Shown here in pieces: positions 40,551 through 49,276 of a stretch of 64,000 nt of DNA (positions within the stretch are counted from its first letter, which is position 1; each line of letters starts with the position of its first letter). The stretch is from DATHTS01 sp041940425 (GTDB taxonomy: Bacteria > Acidobacteriota > Blastocatellia > Pyrinomonadales > Pyrinomonadaceae): NCBI GenBank assembly GCA_041940425.1, contig JBGTSF010000009.1:1-64000 (forward strand), in the 5' to 3' direction. The position numbers were made by a program, and so were the translations under genes. The notes beneath the pieces are model-generated. The model was not told where the DNA came from, did no database searches, and saw nothing but the letters and a program-made list of their open reading frames with translations.

Positions 40551-41649
40551 CTGCCAGCGTTTGATAAACTTGTTCCGTTCGTTCGATCATTTTTTTTAAA
40601 GAGAAATTTTCTTCCGCCGTTTTCTGCGCCTCTTTACCGAAATCTTCGCGCATTTTTTCATCGCTCAAAAATTCCTCGATTTTTTCGGCTAGTTTTAAAG
40701 GCTCTTTTACCGCAGTCAATTTTCCCGAACTCTCGTTTTCCAATAATTCCTTCACGCCTTCGGTTTCCGTTGCGACAATCGCTTTGCCGCTCGCCATCGC
40801 TTCTAAAATCGCCAGACCGAAACTTTCCGAATGCGACGCGGAAACGAAAACATCCGTCGCCGCCAGCAGCGGCGCGGTGTCTTCGACCCAATCGAGAAAA
40901 AGAAACCTATCTTCGAGACCGAAAATTTTAACGAGCCGTTTCAGTTCGCGGCGAAAATCTTTTTTAAATGAATTGTCCGTGCCGACGATAGTAAAATGCG
41001 CGTCGGGAAATTTTTTGACGATTTCATTGGCGGCGAGAACAAAATCCTGCTGACCTTTCAATCTTTTGAGTTCGCCGACCGTGCCGACGAGCGGCGCATC
41101 GAACGCGATGTTATGCAAAAAACGAAATTCGCGGAAAAGTTTTTCTTTATCGGCTGAAGCCCATTTTTCCGTTTCGATGCCGTTGGGGATTTTGACGATC
41201 TTTTCAGTCGGAAAAGTTTTTTCGAGGTTTGCCGCTACCGCCGAAGATACGGCGATGACTTTTGAAACATTCGACAGCGCGAATCTCTGCGTTCGTTTCA
41301 TCGAAAAAAGAACGTGGCGCGTTAAAACTAATTTTGCGGATTTTGCGAATCTGACGGCGAAACTTGACGGAAGATAATCCTTCGCGGCGTGCGCATGCGC
41401 GATCTCGATATTATTTTGTTTGATAAATTTTGCGATTCTGACAGCCGCTAAAACGTCCGTCGAATTTTTGATCTTCACGCGCAGAATATTTTCCGCCGGA
41501 AAATCCGCGAGTTTGTCCAAAACCGGCGAGCCGTCCGGCACGGCTAAAAAAACATCGTGATTTCGACAGCGCAGACCGCCGATCAGATCAACCAGATGCT
41601 TTTCGCCGCCGCCGAAATTTTTTGCCGACGAAATCTGTAAAATTTTCAT
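40531..41649 (-). CDS. GT4-family glycosyltransferase
   Basis: The protein is about 372 residues from MKILQISSAKNFGGGEKHL (ATG 41649); the longer start at 41715 adds a non-conserved leader. GT-B features: the GGGEKHL N-terminal glycine loop, the AHAAKDYLPS stretch, VGTVGELKRLKGQQDFV, and the C-terminal donor site VSASHSESFGLAILEAMASGKAIVAT with the two glutamates of the EX7E motif. It transfers a sugar from a nucleotide donor in lipopolysaccharide or capsule assembly. The last residues come from the palindrome at 40481. Confidence 0.9.
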   Translation of the reverse strand: MKILQISSAKNFGGGEKHLVDLIGGLRCRNHDVFLAVPDGSPVLDKLADFPAENILRVKIKNSTDVLAAVRIAKFIKQNNIEIAHAHAAKDYLPSSFAVRFAKSAKLVLTRHVLFSMKRTQRFALSNVSKVIAVSSAVAANLEKTFPTEKIVKIPNGIETEKWASADKEKLFREFRFLHNIAFDAPLVGTVGELKRLKGQQDFVLAANEIVKKFPDAHFTIVGTDNSFKKDFRRELKRLVKIFGLEDRFLFLDWVEDTAPLLAATDVFVSASHSESFGLAILEAMASGKAIVATETEGVKELLENESSGKLTAVKEPLKLAEKIEEFLSDEKMREDFGKEAQKTAEENFSLKKMIERTEQVYQTLAGQNRER

Positions 41650-41701
41650 CTCTTTTATGATAAACGCGGAAAGATTTTTGATAAATCCGAAATTAAAAAA
41701 A

Positions 41702-41758
41702 GGCACGCTCCACAAAGAAAGCGTGCCGTCGAAGGTTTTTCCTCTTTCGAGGAAAAAC
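41702..41758 (-). terminator. Double hairpin terminator after the TonB receptor gene
   Basis: Stem 1 ggcacgct / agcgtgcc (41702-41727); stem 2 ggtttttcctc / gaggaaaaac with a tttc loop (41735-41758). They lie in the gap between the receptor stop (41774) and the GT4 start and probably insulate the two genes. Confidence 0.75.
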
Positions 41759-41773
41759 TAAGGTCGTAAAAAA

Positions 41774-44700
41774 CTAGAATTGGAAACGCGCCGCAAACTG
41801 AATCTGGCGTTCACGATACAAGGTGCTGTCCGTTCCGGTAACTTGTCCGAAATTACCAGCATTAAAATTCAGATTGTTGCCGCTTCTGACGTAAAACGTG
41901 CTGTTGACTCCGAAAACGTGGGTGCGATTGGCAATGTTGAAAGCTTCTGCCAAAAATTCGAGATTCATAGTTTCAGTCAGTCTGAAGCGTTTCGAAAGCC
42001 GGGCATCCAAGTTTATAAGGCTCGGCAAACGAAACGCATTTCTTTCGAGAAGCGGAAAGCGGTTATCGCCAAAGCTGTTGTTTAAGCTTGTTCCCGAAAC
42101 CGTACCGTCATACGGTCGTCCCGAATAATATGTGAAGATCGGTGAAAGCGTCCATCCGTTAAGAATATAGTTTCCAAATGAGTTTCGGCTGCCTTTATAG
42201 AAGGTCGGCGACCAGACGATACTGGATACGAATTTATGACGAACGTCAAAATTGCTCGGACCCGGATCATAACTGCCGTCGAGAATGTCATACGGACTGT
42301 TGGTCTGTGTAAAGGTCGCCGAATTTTGATTTGTGTCGGTCGCCTTTGCAAAGGTGTAGCTGTTTTGGAATTGCAGACCATCCGTAAATCTGCGGTTGAA
42401 CTGAAGAACAAGCGCGTTATATTCGGATTTGACCGTGCTTTGAATTCTGGTCAATGCCTGCGTTCCTACCGCCCCGCCGAAACGCGTGTAGCGAGGTAAG
42501 GTAAATACTCGTCCGTCAAAAGGTCCGCCGACTACCGTATAAGTTGTCGAACCTGTGCGTTGGTTGTTCAGGTCAAAAAAGGTCGGAAGGTTTCGTCCCA
42601 GACTGCCGATATAGGAAACCGAAACAACCGTATTTCTAAAGATCTGATGCTCGAGAATCAAATCGTATTGATTGATCAGCGGAGCTTGGAAATCTTCGGA
42701 AAAGAACTGGATCGCGCCGCCGACCGTGCCGGTGATGTTCGAAGGCAGAACATTCGGGAAGATCGGAGAGGCGGGATCCGTCGGCTGCAGAGCAACCTGC
42801 GCCTGACCGTTCGGATTCCCGGTATTGATCAGCGCGTTATAGATGGTCGAGCTTTGAACGCGACCGTAGTAGATACCGTATCCGCCGCGGAAGCTGGTTT
42901 TACCGTCGCCGAAGACGTCATACGCGACACCGATACGCGGACCGAAATTGTTTTTATCGCTCGGCATGGTCGAAGTCGCTTCCGCAACCGTTCTGCCGTC
43001 ATACGGGATCACGGTCGTGCTGGAATTCGGCAGTTGCGGTTCAGGAAATGCGATGTATTCCCACCGCAGTCCCAAATTTACCGTTAAACGCGGGGTAACA
43101 CGGAAATCATCCTGAGCAAAGAAGTTGTAGTCCCAGGTTTTCAGTTTCAAACCGGCTAAGCCGACTCCCTGCTGATACTGACTCGTGTAGCATCTTCCGA
43201 CCGTGCGGGTACCGGTCGCGCATTGTGTCGTTCCCGGCAGTCCGTCGCGGAAATTAACATAGTCAACGATGAAATCGTTGATGTTGTTATATGAATAAGA
43301 CCCGGAGCCGCGGAACAGATTTTCAATGTCATCGGTAACGCGGTTGATGTCGGCGCCGAACTTGAATGTGTGGCGACCCGAAATCCAGGTCGTTGTGTTG
43401 GCAAATTGATACCGGCGTTCGTCGGGGAAAGATTGACGGTCAAGAAATGTCGGCGTACCGAATTCAAAACCGTTGGTTATGAAAATGCTCGGCGAACGTC
43501 CGCCGGGTGCCGTGGTCGGTTCGCCGGGAAGCGGCGCCGAGCCGAATTGCGATTCGAAGTCACGTCCGTATTGAAAACGAAACTCATTCAGAACATTTGC
43601 CGACAAGGTTGTTTGCAGTCTTCCGTTAATCGAATCAACTTCGACAAAATCATCGCCCCAGTTGGATCTTCCGCGGGTTACGACCGGCGAAGTTTGAACG
43701 CCGTTCGGCGACTCCCAGCGCATCCGGTTGTAACTGATGCTGAAGGTGTTCCGGTCATTGATCAGCCAGTCAATTTTCGGCAGAAACAATGTCTGATCGC
43801 CTTTCCGGGGATTTTCTCCCGAAAGCGAATTCAAGAACGCCAGCGTGCTGTCAATCTGAGCATTGGTCAGTCCGCGGCTTGTTAAGAGAGTGCGATTAGG
43901 CGTATTGAGAAAATTTTGATTCTGAAAAGTTGCCAGACCGGGAAAGTTTCTTTTCTGCTGATCGTAGCTGAAAAAGAAAAACAATCTGTCTTTTACGATC
44001 GGACCGCCGATCGTGCCGCCCCATTGCTGGCGCAGGTCGGGCGGTTTTGCTTCGACGGTGGTTGATACACCGTTTACTAAAACCGTATTGAAAGCCCGCG
44101 GGTTGCGCGCGCCGTTTCGGTTGTTGCGGTTGTAATAGAATATATCGCCGTGAAATTCGTTCGTTCCCGATTTGGTAACGGCGTTGACCACGCCGCCCGC
44201 CGAACGTCCGTATTCGGCTGAATAGTTCGAGGTGTTCACCTGAAATTCACGAATCGCCGATTGGCTGATGACGTAATTGATACGGGTGCGACCGCGCTCC
44301 TCGGAGAAAAACGCCTGATTGTTGTCGCCGCCGTCAATCGTGTTGTTGTTCAAAAGTCCCGAAATGCCGCGAAACGAAATCAGACCGAATGTTCCGTCGG
44401 GAACGGTTCCGGGCGTGAGCAGTGCGAAGTTCGACCAGCGGCGACCGTTGATCGGAAGCTCGTTGATCGAAGTTTGATTAATATTAACCGCATTGGCATT
44501 GTCGTTGGTGTTGATGACCGGTGCTTCCGCCGTTACTTCGACCGTCGCGCTTTGTCCGGCAACGCCGAGCTGAATGTCGAGCGGCGTCGCCTGACCGACT
44601 TCGACCACGACTCTTTCCTGTCTAAAGGTTTCAAATCCTGAAACAGCGACTTCAACCGTATAAATTCCGGGCTGAAGATTGGTGACGCGAAAACTGCCGT

Positions 44701-44905
44701 CGTTTGTGGCAGTAACATTGACGCTGCTGTTCGTGCCGGTATTAGTAACCGTGACCGCCGCATTCGGCACAACCGCGCCTTGCGGGTCGGTAACTTTACC
44801 TGTAATAGCTCCGGTCACGGTTGACTGCGCGAAAACTTGCCCGATCCCGGCAAGCAGGCACAAAACCGCGATCGCTAAAAATTTTATCGAAGTGTTTTTA
44901 GTCAT
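41774..44905 (-). CDS. Oar-like TonB-dependent receptor
   Basis: The protein is about 1043 residues from MTKNTSIKF (ATG 44905), chosen because GAGGA lies 6 nt upstream; ATG 44917 has no such site. A signal peptide (LAIAVLCLLAGIGQVFAQ) is followed by a carboxypeptidase-regulatory domain (ITGKVTDPQGAVVPNAAVTV), a plug (NELPINGRRWSNFALLTPG) and a barrel ending in FAARFQF. It belongs to the same broad family as the pectin-operon receptor but stands alone, with no neighbouring hydrolases, so its substrate cannot be guessed. Confidence 0.9.
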   Translation of the reverse strand: MTKNTSIKFLAIAVLCLLAGIGQVFAQSTVTGAITGKVTDPQGAVVPNAAVTVTNTGTNSSVNVTATNDGSFRVTNLQPGIYTVEVAVSGFETFRQERVVVEVGQATPLDIQLGVAGQSATVEVTAEAPVINTNDNANAVNINQTSINELPINGRRWSNFALLTPGTVPDGTFGLISFRGISGLLNNNTIDGGDNNQAFFSEERGRTRINYVISQSAIREFQVNTSNYSAEYGRSAGGVVNAVTKSGTNEFHGDIFYYNRNNRNGARNPRAFNTVLVNGVSTTVEAKPPDLRQQWGGTIGGPIVKDRLFFFFSYDQQKRNFPGLATFQNQNFLNTPNRTLLTSRGLTNAQIDSTLAFLNSLSGENPRKGDQTLFLPKIDWLINDRNTFSISYNRMRWESPNGVQTSPVVTRGRSNWGDDFVEVDSINGRLQTTLSANVLNEFRFQYGRDFESQFGSAPLPGEPTTAPGGRSPSIFITNGFEFGTPTFLDRQSFPDERRYQFANTTTWISGRHTFKFGADINRVTDDIENLFRGSGSYSYNNINDFIVDYVNFRDGLPGTTQCATGTRTVGRCYTSQYQQGVGLAGLKLKTWDYNFFAQDDFRVTPRLTVNLGLRWEYIAFPEPQLPNSSTTVIPYDGRTVAEATSTMPSDKNNFGPRIGVAYDVFGDGKTSFRGGYGIYYGRVQSSTIYNALINTGNPNGQAQVALQPTDPASPIFPNVLPSNITGTVGGAIQFFSEDFQAPLINQYDLILEHQIFRNTVVSVSYIGSLGRNLPTFFDLNNQRTGSTTYTVVGGPFDGRVFTLPRYTRFGGAVGTQALTRIQSTVKSEYNALVLQFNRRFTDGLQFQNSYTFAKATDTNQNSATFTQTNSPYDILDGSYDPGPSNFDVRHKFVSSIVWSPTFYKGSRNSFGNYILNGWTLSPIFTYYSGRPYDGTVSGTSLNNSFGDNRFPLLERNAFRLPSLINLDARLSKRFRLTETMNLEFLAEAFNIANRTHVFGVNSTFYVRSGNNLNFNAGNFGQVTGTDSTLYRERQIQFAARFQF

Positions 44906-45502
44906 TTTTGTCCTCATTAAATAATTGTAAATTGATAGAAAATAAAATTGCGTATTATTTTAGCTGAAAAAGCATTTGGATTTTCGGATTTTTATCATAA
45001 TTTTCGGATGAATTCAAATCCTGAAAACCGTCCTGAATTCCTAATTCGTAATTGTAAATTTTTCCGGTCAAAACCGTAACTTGTGGCGCTACGCACTTTC
45101 ACCGCTCTCACAGCCGGGGCTGTGAAAAATTTTCGAATTAAAAAGTGGACAGTAAACGCTGTAGCCTGTCGAAACGTTGCAATTTAAGTTCCTAAAATCT
45201 CGCGAAAATTTCAAAAATTTTCCGAATGAAAATCTTTGCAGATAAAGATTAACTCGATGTTAAGTTTCTTTGACAATTTCGGAAACGTATCTCCGGCGTT
45301 ATCGCAAAGAATTTTTGACGTTTTCCGGTCGCAGACGCCCGAAAGGTACCGGTGAAAATTTATTCAGCGCGGACTTGAACGGTTTGAGCGGTTCTACAAA
45401 AATGCAACAAAACCAGAGTCCGGCGAATTAAAAATAATATAAATAAACAAAAGAAAATATAAGGCTAACCGCATCTGAGCGATTTGAGCGAATTTTTAAT
45501 AC
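44906..45502. other. Intergenic region without a supported gene
   Basis: About 600 nt with no convincing ORF. It holds a small GC-rich hairpin (tcacagcc-gg-ggctgtga at 45108-45125, followed by aaaaatttt). It also holds two similar gagcg-containing stretches (about 45385-45395 and 45474-45492). Nothing else was recognised. The size is unusual for this compact window, so a leader RNA or regulatory region is possible. Confidence 0.5.
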
Positions 45503-45531
45503 TTGACATTTTTGTAAATGTAGTTTAGATT
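45503..45531 (+). promoter_or_regulatory. Sigma70-type promoter of the PilZ-like gene
   Basis: A consensus TTGACA (45503-45508), a 17-nt spacer and TAGATT (45526-45531). The transcript would start near 45538, leaving a leader of about 60 nt with a GGGGG-type ribosome site before the ATG at 45599. Confidence 0.75.
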
Positions 45532-45598
45532 ACTTGCACAATTTGCGGAATAAACAACACTCCGCAAGGTATTTGAACGATAAGGGGGATAACAATAA

Positions 45599-46000
45599 AT
45601 GGCAGATTTATCATATTCTACATTTGCTGGCAGAACGCCGTTGCACGGGCGCATTCTGGCAAATTTGCCGGTTCAGGCAAGCTGGGTTGACGAAGCAAGC
45701 GGGGAGACGATCTCGGTCATGGGATTGACCGAAAATATCGGCGAAACGAGTGCTTTGGTAAATCTCGAAAAACTTCCGACGGTCGGCAGCCGCGTTAAAC
45801 TTCGGCTGATTGACGAGGATAAAACGATCATCGAAATCCCGACGGAAGTTATCAGAGTGGAACGCGATCCGAGCAAGCCTTTAGCGGCACTTTCGGTGGT
45901 TGAAAACCTGAAAAAATGGAAAGAGAAGGCTTTGACCGCCGCGCAGAAATGGGTAACGCGCAACTGGCAATTAAACTATGAAGAAGAATGGGTAAATTAA
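45599..46000 (+). CDS. PilZ-like domain protein
   Basis: The protein has 133 residues. The strand pattern ILANLPVQASWVDEASGETISVMGLTENIGETSALVNL resembles acidobacterial PilZ-domain proteins, but the canonical c-di-GMP residues (RxxxR and D/NxSxxG) are degenerate: only NIGETSA remains at the second site. Binding of c-di-GMP is therefore doubtful. A charged helical C-terminus ends the protein. It is monocistronic with a near-consensus promoter and a strong terminator, which suggests high expression. Confidence 0.62.
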   Translation: MADLSYSTFAGRTPLHGRILANLPVQASWVDEASGETISVMGLTENIGETSALVNLEKLPTVGSRVKLRLIDEDKTIIEIPTEVIRVERDPSKPLAALSVVENLKKWKEKALTAAQKWVTRNWQLNYEEEWVN

Positions 46001-46028
46001 TACTTTCGGATTCATATTTCTTATAACT

Positions 46029-46067
46029 AAAAAGCGGAAAGGTTTTTCAAAGACTTTTCCGCTTTTT
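46029..46067 (+). terminator. Terminator of the PilZ-like gene
   Basis: The stem aaaaagcggaaa / tttccgcttttt with a loop of about 12-15 nt is followed by a T-rich tract. Confidence 0.85.
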
Positions 46068-46116
46068 CTTTTGCGGGGCGAACGAATGGATTTCCGAACG
46101 CATCTGTAATAGACAA

Positions 46117-47184
46117 ATGAAACAGTTTCTTTTTATCGCAATCATTTTATTTTCGACCAGTTTTACATTCGCGCAAATCCGCACCGAAGTTCCGCTCACA
46201 CAAGCCGAATACGTCAAGATGCTTTACGAGGCGGAAAAGAGCGAAGCGGCGAAACAGGATTTGATCGAAGCGATCCGCCGGCGCGGGATCGGTTTTGAAT
46301 TAACGCCCGGCTTGCGGAGTTTGACGACGACGAAAAGCCGCAACGACTCGGAACTCAAACGCACGCTCGAAGAATCCGAACGCCGACGGAAAAATCCGAA
46401 CGCGGCAAAGCTCCCGTCCGAAGAAGAAGCGCGCGAGCTGATCGAAAAGACGCGGCAGAACACTCTGGAATCGGTTGAGGAAATGCCGGATTTCGTCGTC
46501 AAACAGGTCATCAACCGCGGCATCGGTTACGCCGGAACGGGAAATTTCCGCAACCGCGACCGCCTCGTTGTTGCCGTCAGCTACCGCTCGACCGGACAGG
46601 AAGAATATAAAGTCCTTTCGGTCAACGGCGTTGTGCAGAACAATCCCGAATCGAAGCAATCCTACGCGCAGACGGGCGGCACGAGTTCGACCGGCGAATT
46701 CGTTACGGTTCTGTCGAAAATATTCAAACCGGAAAGCGAAACGAAATTCGAACTTGTTGACACCGACACGATCCGCGGTCGTCGCACGGTCGCTTTCGAT
46801 TATTCAATCGAGCGCGATAAAGCGAAACAGCAGATCACGTTTTTCGCATATTACGACGATTCGGTCATTACCGGAATGAAAGGCAGAATCTGGATTGACC
46901 GCGAAACACAGCGCGTTCTGCGCGTCGAAACCGAAGCGACCGGCATCCCCGAAAGCTTTCCGGTGCGTTCGGCAAAGCGCGTGATTGATTACGATTGGGT
47001 GAACATCTCGGAGCAGAAATATCTCCTGCCGCTCGCATCGGACGTACGCCTGACGGCGCGGCAGAGCAAAGACACATACGAAACGCGCAATCTTATAAAA
47101 TTTAAGGATTACCAGAAATTCGGAACGGAAGTCATCGTTCTGGACGATGATGTCGAGGACGTACCGGAAGAAGAACAGCCGTAA
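46117..47184 (+). CDS. Hypothetical secreted protein, 355 aa
   Basis: A signal peptide (FLFIAIILFSTSFTFAQ) is followed by a charged helical segment (about 25-130, rich in Lys/Arg/Glu) and a beta-rich C-terminal half with FAYYDDSVITGMKGRIWIDRETQRVLRVE. The second half resembles the lipoprotein-carrier (LolA/LolB-like) beta architecture found in many acidobacterial secreted proteins, but this is only an impression of pattern. It ends 4 nt before the stop of a small convergent gene. Function unknown. Confidence 0.68.
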   Translation: MKQFLFIAIILFSTSFTFAQIRTEVPLTQAEYVKMLYEAEKSEAAKQDLIEAIRRRGIGFELTPGLRSLTTTKSRNDSELKRTLEESERRRKNPNAAKLPSEEEARELIEKTRQNTLESVEEMPDFVVKQVINRGIGYAGTGNFRNRDRLVVAVSYRSTGQEEYKVLSVNGVVQNNPESKQSYAQTGGTSSTGEFVTVLSKIFKPESETKFELVDTDTIRGRRTVAFDYSIERDKAKQQITFFAYYDDSVITGMKGRIWIDRETQRVLRVETEATGIPESFPVRSAKRVIDYDWVNISEQKYLLPLASDVRLTARQSKDTYETRNLIKFKDYQKFGTEVIVLDDDVEDVPEEEQP

Positions 47185-47187
47185 AAT

Positions 47188-47331
47188 TTACCATGCGAAA
47201 TAGGCTACAAGAGCGGGAACGATCAGCCACAGCAGACCTTTGATCAGGAAAAACATAAATCCCGCGAATCCGAATCGTTTGATCCATCTGGAGAGACGGC
47301 TCGGATTTTTATTTTCTGTTTGCTCTTTCAT
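47188..47331 (-). CDS. Small single-TM membrane protein, 47 aa
   Basis: The minus strand reads MKEQTENKNPSRLSRW, then a basic KRFGFAG and a hydrophobic helix (FMFFLIKGLLWLIVPALVAY), ending FAW-stop. AGGAAAG lies directly upstream of the ATG at 47331, a convincing ribosome site. The positive-inside charge pattern suggests an inner-membrane protein with a cytosolic N-terminus. There is no family assignment. Confidence 0.65.
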   Translation of the reverse strand: MKEQTENKNPSRLSRWIKRFGFAGFMFFLIKGLLWLIVPALVAYFAW

Positions 47332-47398
47332 TCTTTCCTAAACTTATATTTTTCGCGTAAACTTTTCAAACCCTTTAAATATTAGTTTCGCTTTCAAT

Positions 47399-48064
47399 AT
47401 GAAAAAATATTTTTTCAAATTTACGCTCTCTCTTTTTTGTTTTATCCTTTTTACAAACGCGGGCGCGGCGCAAGTTGCCGCACCGCCGGAAGAAAAAAAC
47501 AAACGTGAGGCTCAATTGGTCGAACTCGTCAAACTCGATAACACGATAAAATTAGACATCCGCTACGCCACCGCAGACAATTTCGTCGGCAAGCCGGTTT
47601 ACCCGGAAGCCCGCGCGTTTCTGCAAAAACCCGCCGCCGAATCGCTTTTAAAGGTTCATCGAAAACTGAAAGAAAAAGATCTCGGTCTGGTAATTTTCGA
47701 CGGCTACCGCCCGTGGCGCATCACGAAACTTTTCTGGGAAGTCGTCCGCGAAGACCAGCGTAAATTCGTCGCCGATCCCGCCAAAGGCTCGAAACATAAT
47801 CGCGGCTGCGCGGTTGATCTGAGCATTTATAATTTGAAAACGGGCGCGCTTCTGGAAATGCCGTCCGGTTACGACGAATTTACCGAACGCGCTTCGCCTG
47901 AATATAAAGGCGGAACGGAAACGGAACGCGCGAACCGCGATCTGCTGCGCAAAATGATGGAAGCCGAAAACTTTACCGTCAATCCGAACGAATGGTGGCA
48001 TTTCGATTATAAAGATTGGGAAAAATACGCGATCTACGACCTCGCCTTTTCGGAGATTGAATAG
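47399..48064 (+). CDS. D-alanyl-D-alanine dipeptidase (VanX/DdpX-type, M15D)
   Basis: The protein has 221 residues with a signal peptide (LFCFILFTNAGAAQ), so it is periplasmic. The zinc ligands and catalytic base of VanX are present: His133 and Asp140 in SKHNRGCAVD, Glu198 and His201 in NEWWHFDY, with the transition-state arginine at Arg104 in DGYRPW. The enzyme hydrolyses D-Ala-D-Ala. With no vanH/vanA genes nearby, peptidoglycan turnover or nutrient recycling is more likely than vancomycin resistance. Confidence 0.92.
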   Translation: MKKYFFKFTLSLFCFILFTNAGAAQVAAPPEEKNKREAQLVELVKLDNTIKLDIRYATADNFVGKPVYPEARAFLQKPAAESLLKVHRKLKEKDLGLVIFDGYRPWRITKLFWEVVREDQRKFVADPAKGSKHNRGCAVDLSIYNLKTGALLEMPSGYDEFTERASPEYKGGTETERANRDLLRKMMEAENFTVNPNEWWHFDYKDWEKYAIYDLAFSEIE

Positions 48065-48098
48065 CAAAAAGCGTTTTCGCAAGACAAAAAACCATTCC

Positions 48099-48287
48099 TG
48101 CAAGCCCTTGCAGCAAAGTTGTAAGCTCTTGCAGGAATGGTGTAAGGCTTTGCAGGAAGCCTGCAAGCTCTTGCAATAAAGGATTTTCAGCTTACAGAAA
48201 TGGATTTTGTTCAAAATATAAAGGATTCAAGCCTTGCACCAATGGTTTTTAACAAAAATGTAATGGTTTGAAGCTGTGCGTCGAAAT
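48099..48287 (+). repeat. 21-nt tandem array, locus 2
   Basis: Nine units of exactly 21 nt start at 48099, 48120, 48141, 48162, 48183, 48204, 48225, 48246 and 48267; most end in atgg or aagg. A typical unit is tgcaagctcttgcaggaatg. The first four share a dyad (CTGC/GCAG around aagctctt); later ones are more degenerate but keep the spacing. The array begins soon after the dipeptidase stop and its last unit contains the cyclase ATG. Confidence 0.85.
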
Positions 48288-49095
48288 GAAAATCTCGGTC
48301 GAAATAGGTAGTGAAATTTACCGCATCAGAGCGGACAAGCCGTTAAACATCGCAATTCCGCTAAACTTTAACGGCGATCAGCCGAATGCTTACGGTGTTG
48401 AAAAAGCTTCGTCGAAACCGTGCGAAGCAGGCGAACTGGTCGGCGACACGCGGCGCGGCGGAAGCTGTAATTTCGAGCAATACAAATTTATCCCGCACTG
48501 CAACGGCACGCACACCGAATCGGTCGGACACATCACGTTTGAGAGAATTTCCGTTCACGATTCGCTTAAAGACGTTTTTATTCCGGCGACATTAATTTCC
48601 GTTTCGCCTGAAAACGCAAGCGAAACAGATGAAACTTATTCGATTGAATTAAACGAAACGGACAAATTAATAACAAAAAAGATTCTTGAAAACGCTCTGA
48701 AAGACACGGACGAAAATTTTCTCGAAGGTTTGACCGTCCGCACTTTGCCGAACAGTGAAAGTAAGCTGACGAGAGAATATTTAGAAATCATTCCGCCGTT
48801 CTTTTCGACGGAAGCGATGCGGTTTATCCGCGAAAAAAACATCAAACATCTGGTTTGCGATCTGCCTTCGATAGATAGAATTTTCGATGAGGGAAAACTC
48901 GCCAACCATAGAATATTTTGGAATGTCGAACAGGGAAAGTTTGAAACGAACGAAAATTCGCTTATCGAAAACACCATCACCGAACTCGCTTTTATACCGG
49001 ACGAAATAAAAGACGGCAGATATATTTTAAATCTGCAAATCGCGGCTTTCGCATCGGACGCATCGCCTTCGCGTCCGGTTCTTTTTAAAATTTAA
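48286..49095 (+). CDS. Cyclase / kynurenine formamidase-like protein
   Basis: The protein is about 269 residues from MKISVEIGSEIYRIRA (ATG 48286); an in-frame TTG at 48268 lies in the 21-nt array. The fold of the PF04199 cyclase family is suggested by FIPHCNGTHTESVGHI, a variant of the HxGTHxD metal site in which Asp is replaced by Glu, and by LVCDLPSIDR and the C-terminal hydrophobic strands. These are metal-dependent hydrolases with varied substrates. The altered metal motif leaves activity open. Confidence 0.75.
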   Translation: MKISVEIGSEIYRIRADKPLNIAIPLNFNGDQPNAYGVEKASSKPCEAGELVGDTRRGGSCNFEQYKFIPHCNGTHTESVGHITFERISVHDSLKDVFIPATLISVSPENASETDETYSIELNETDKLITKKILENALKDTDENFLEGLTVRTLPNSESKLTREYLEIIPPFFSTEAMRFIREKNIKHLVCDLPSIDRIFDEGKLANHRIFWNVEQGKFETNENSLIENTITELAFIPDEIKDGRYILNLQIAAFASDASPSRPVLFKI

Positions 49096-49276
49096 TATCT
49101 CTTTCTCCCGCGTTTGCTGCTGGTTTTTCGGTTTCCATTCGATCATCAATTGACTCGCGGGAAATCCGAAACCGCAGACTTCCGCGCATTCGTCAATTTC
49201 GGTTATACTCTTTCCGGTTGCCGGCGCGATGGATTCGTTTTTTTTCCATCCCGAAAAAATCTTGCCGATTGAATGA

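Noticed and set aside
47399..48064. Vancomycin resistance locus
   Set aside because: Only the VanX-type dipeptidase is present; no vanH, vanA or VanRS-like genes are nearby.
47648..48214. 188-codon minus-strand ORF over the dipeptidase end and the 21-nt array
   Set aside because: Most of it is antisense to the VanX-like gene; the start region is the repeat array itself.
48065..48285. 21-nt array as a CRISPR array
   Set aside because: Units are contiguous and degenerate, without constant repeats alternating with unique spacers, and no cas gene is present.
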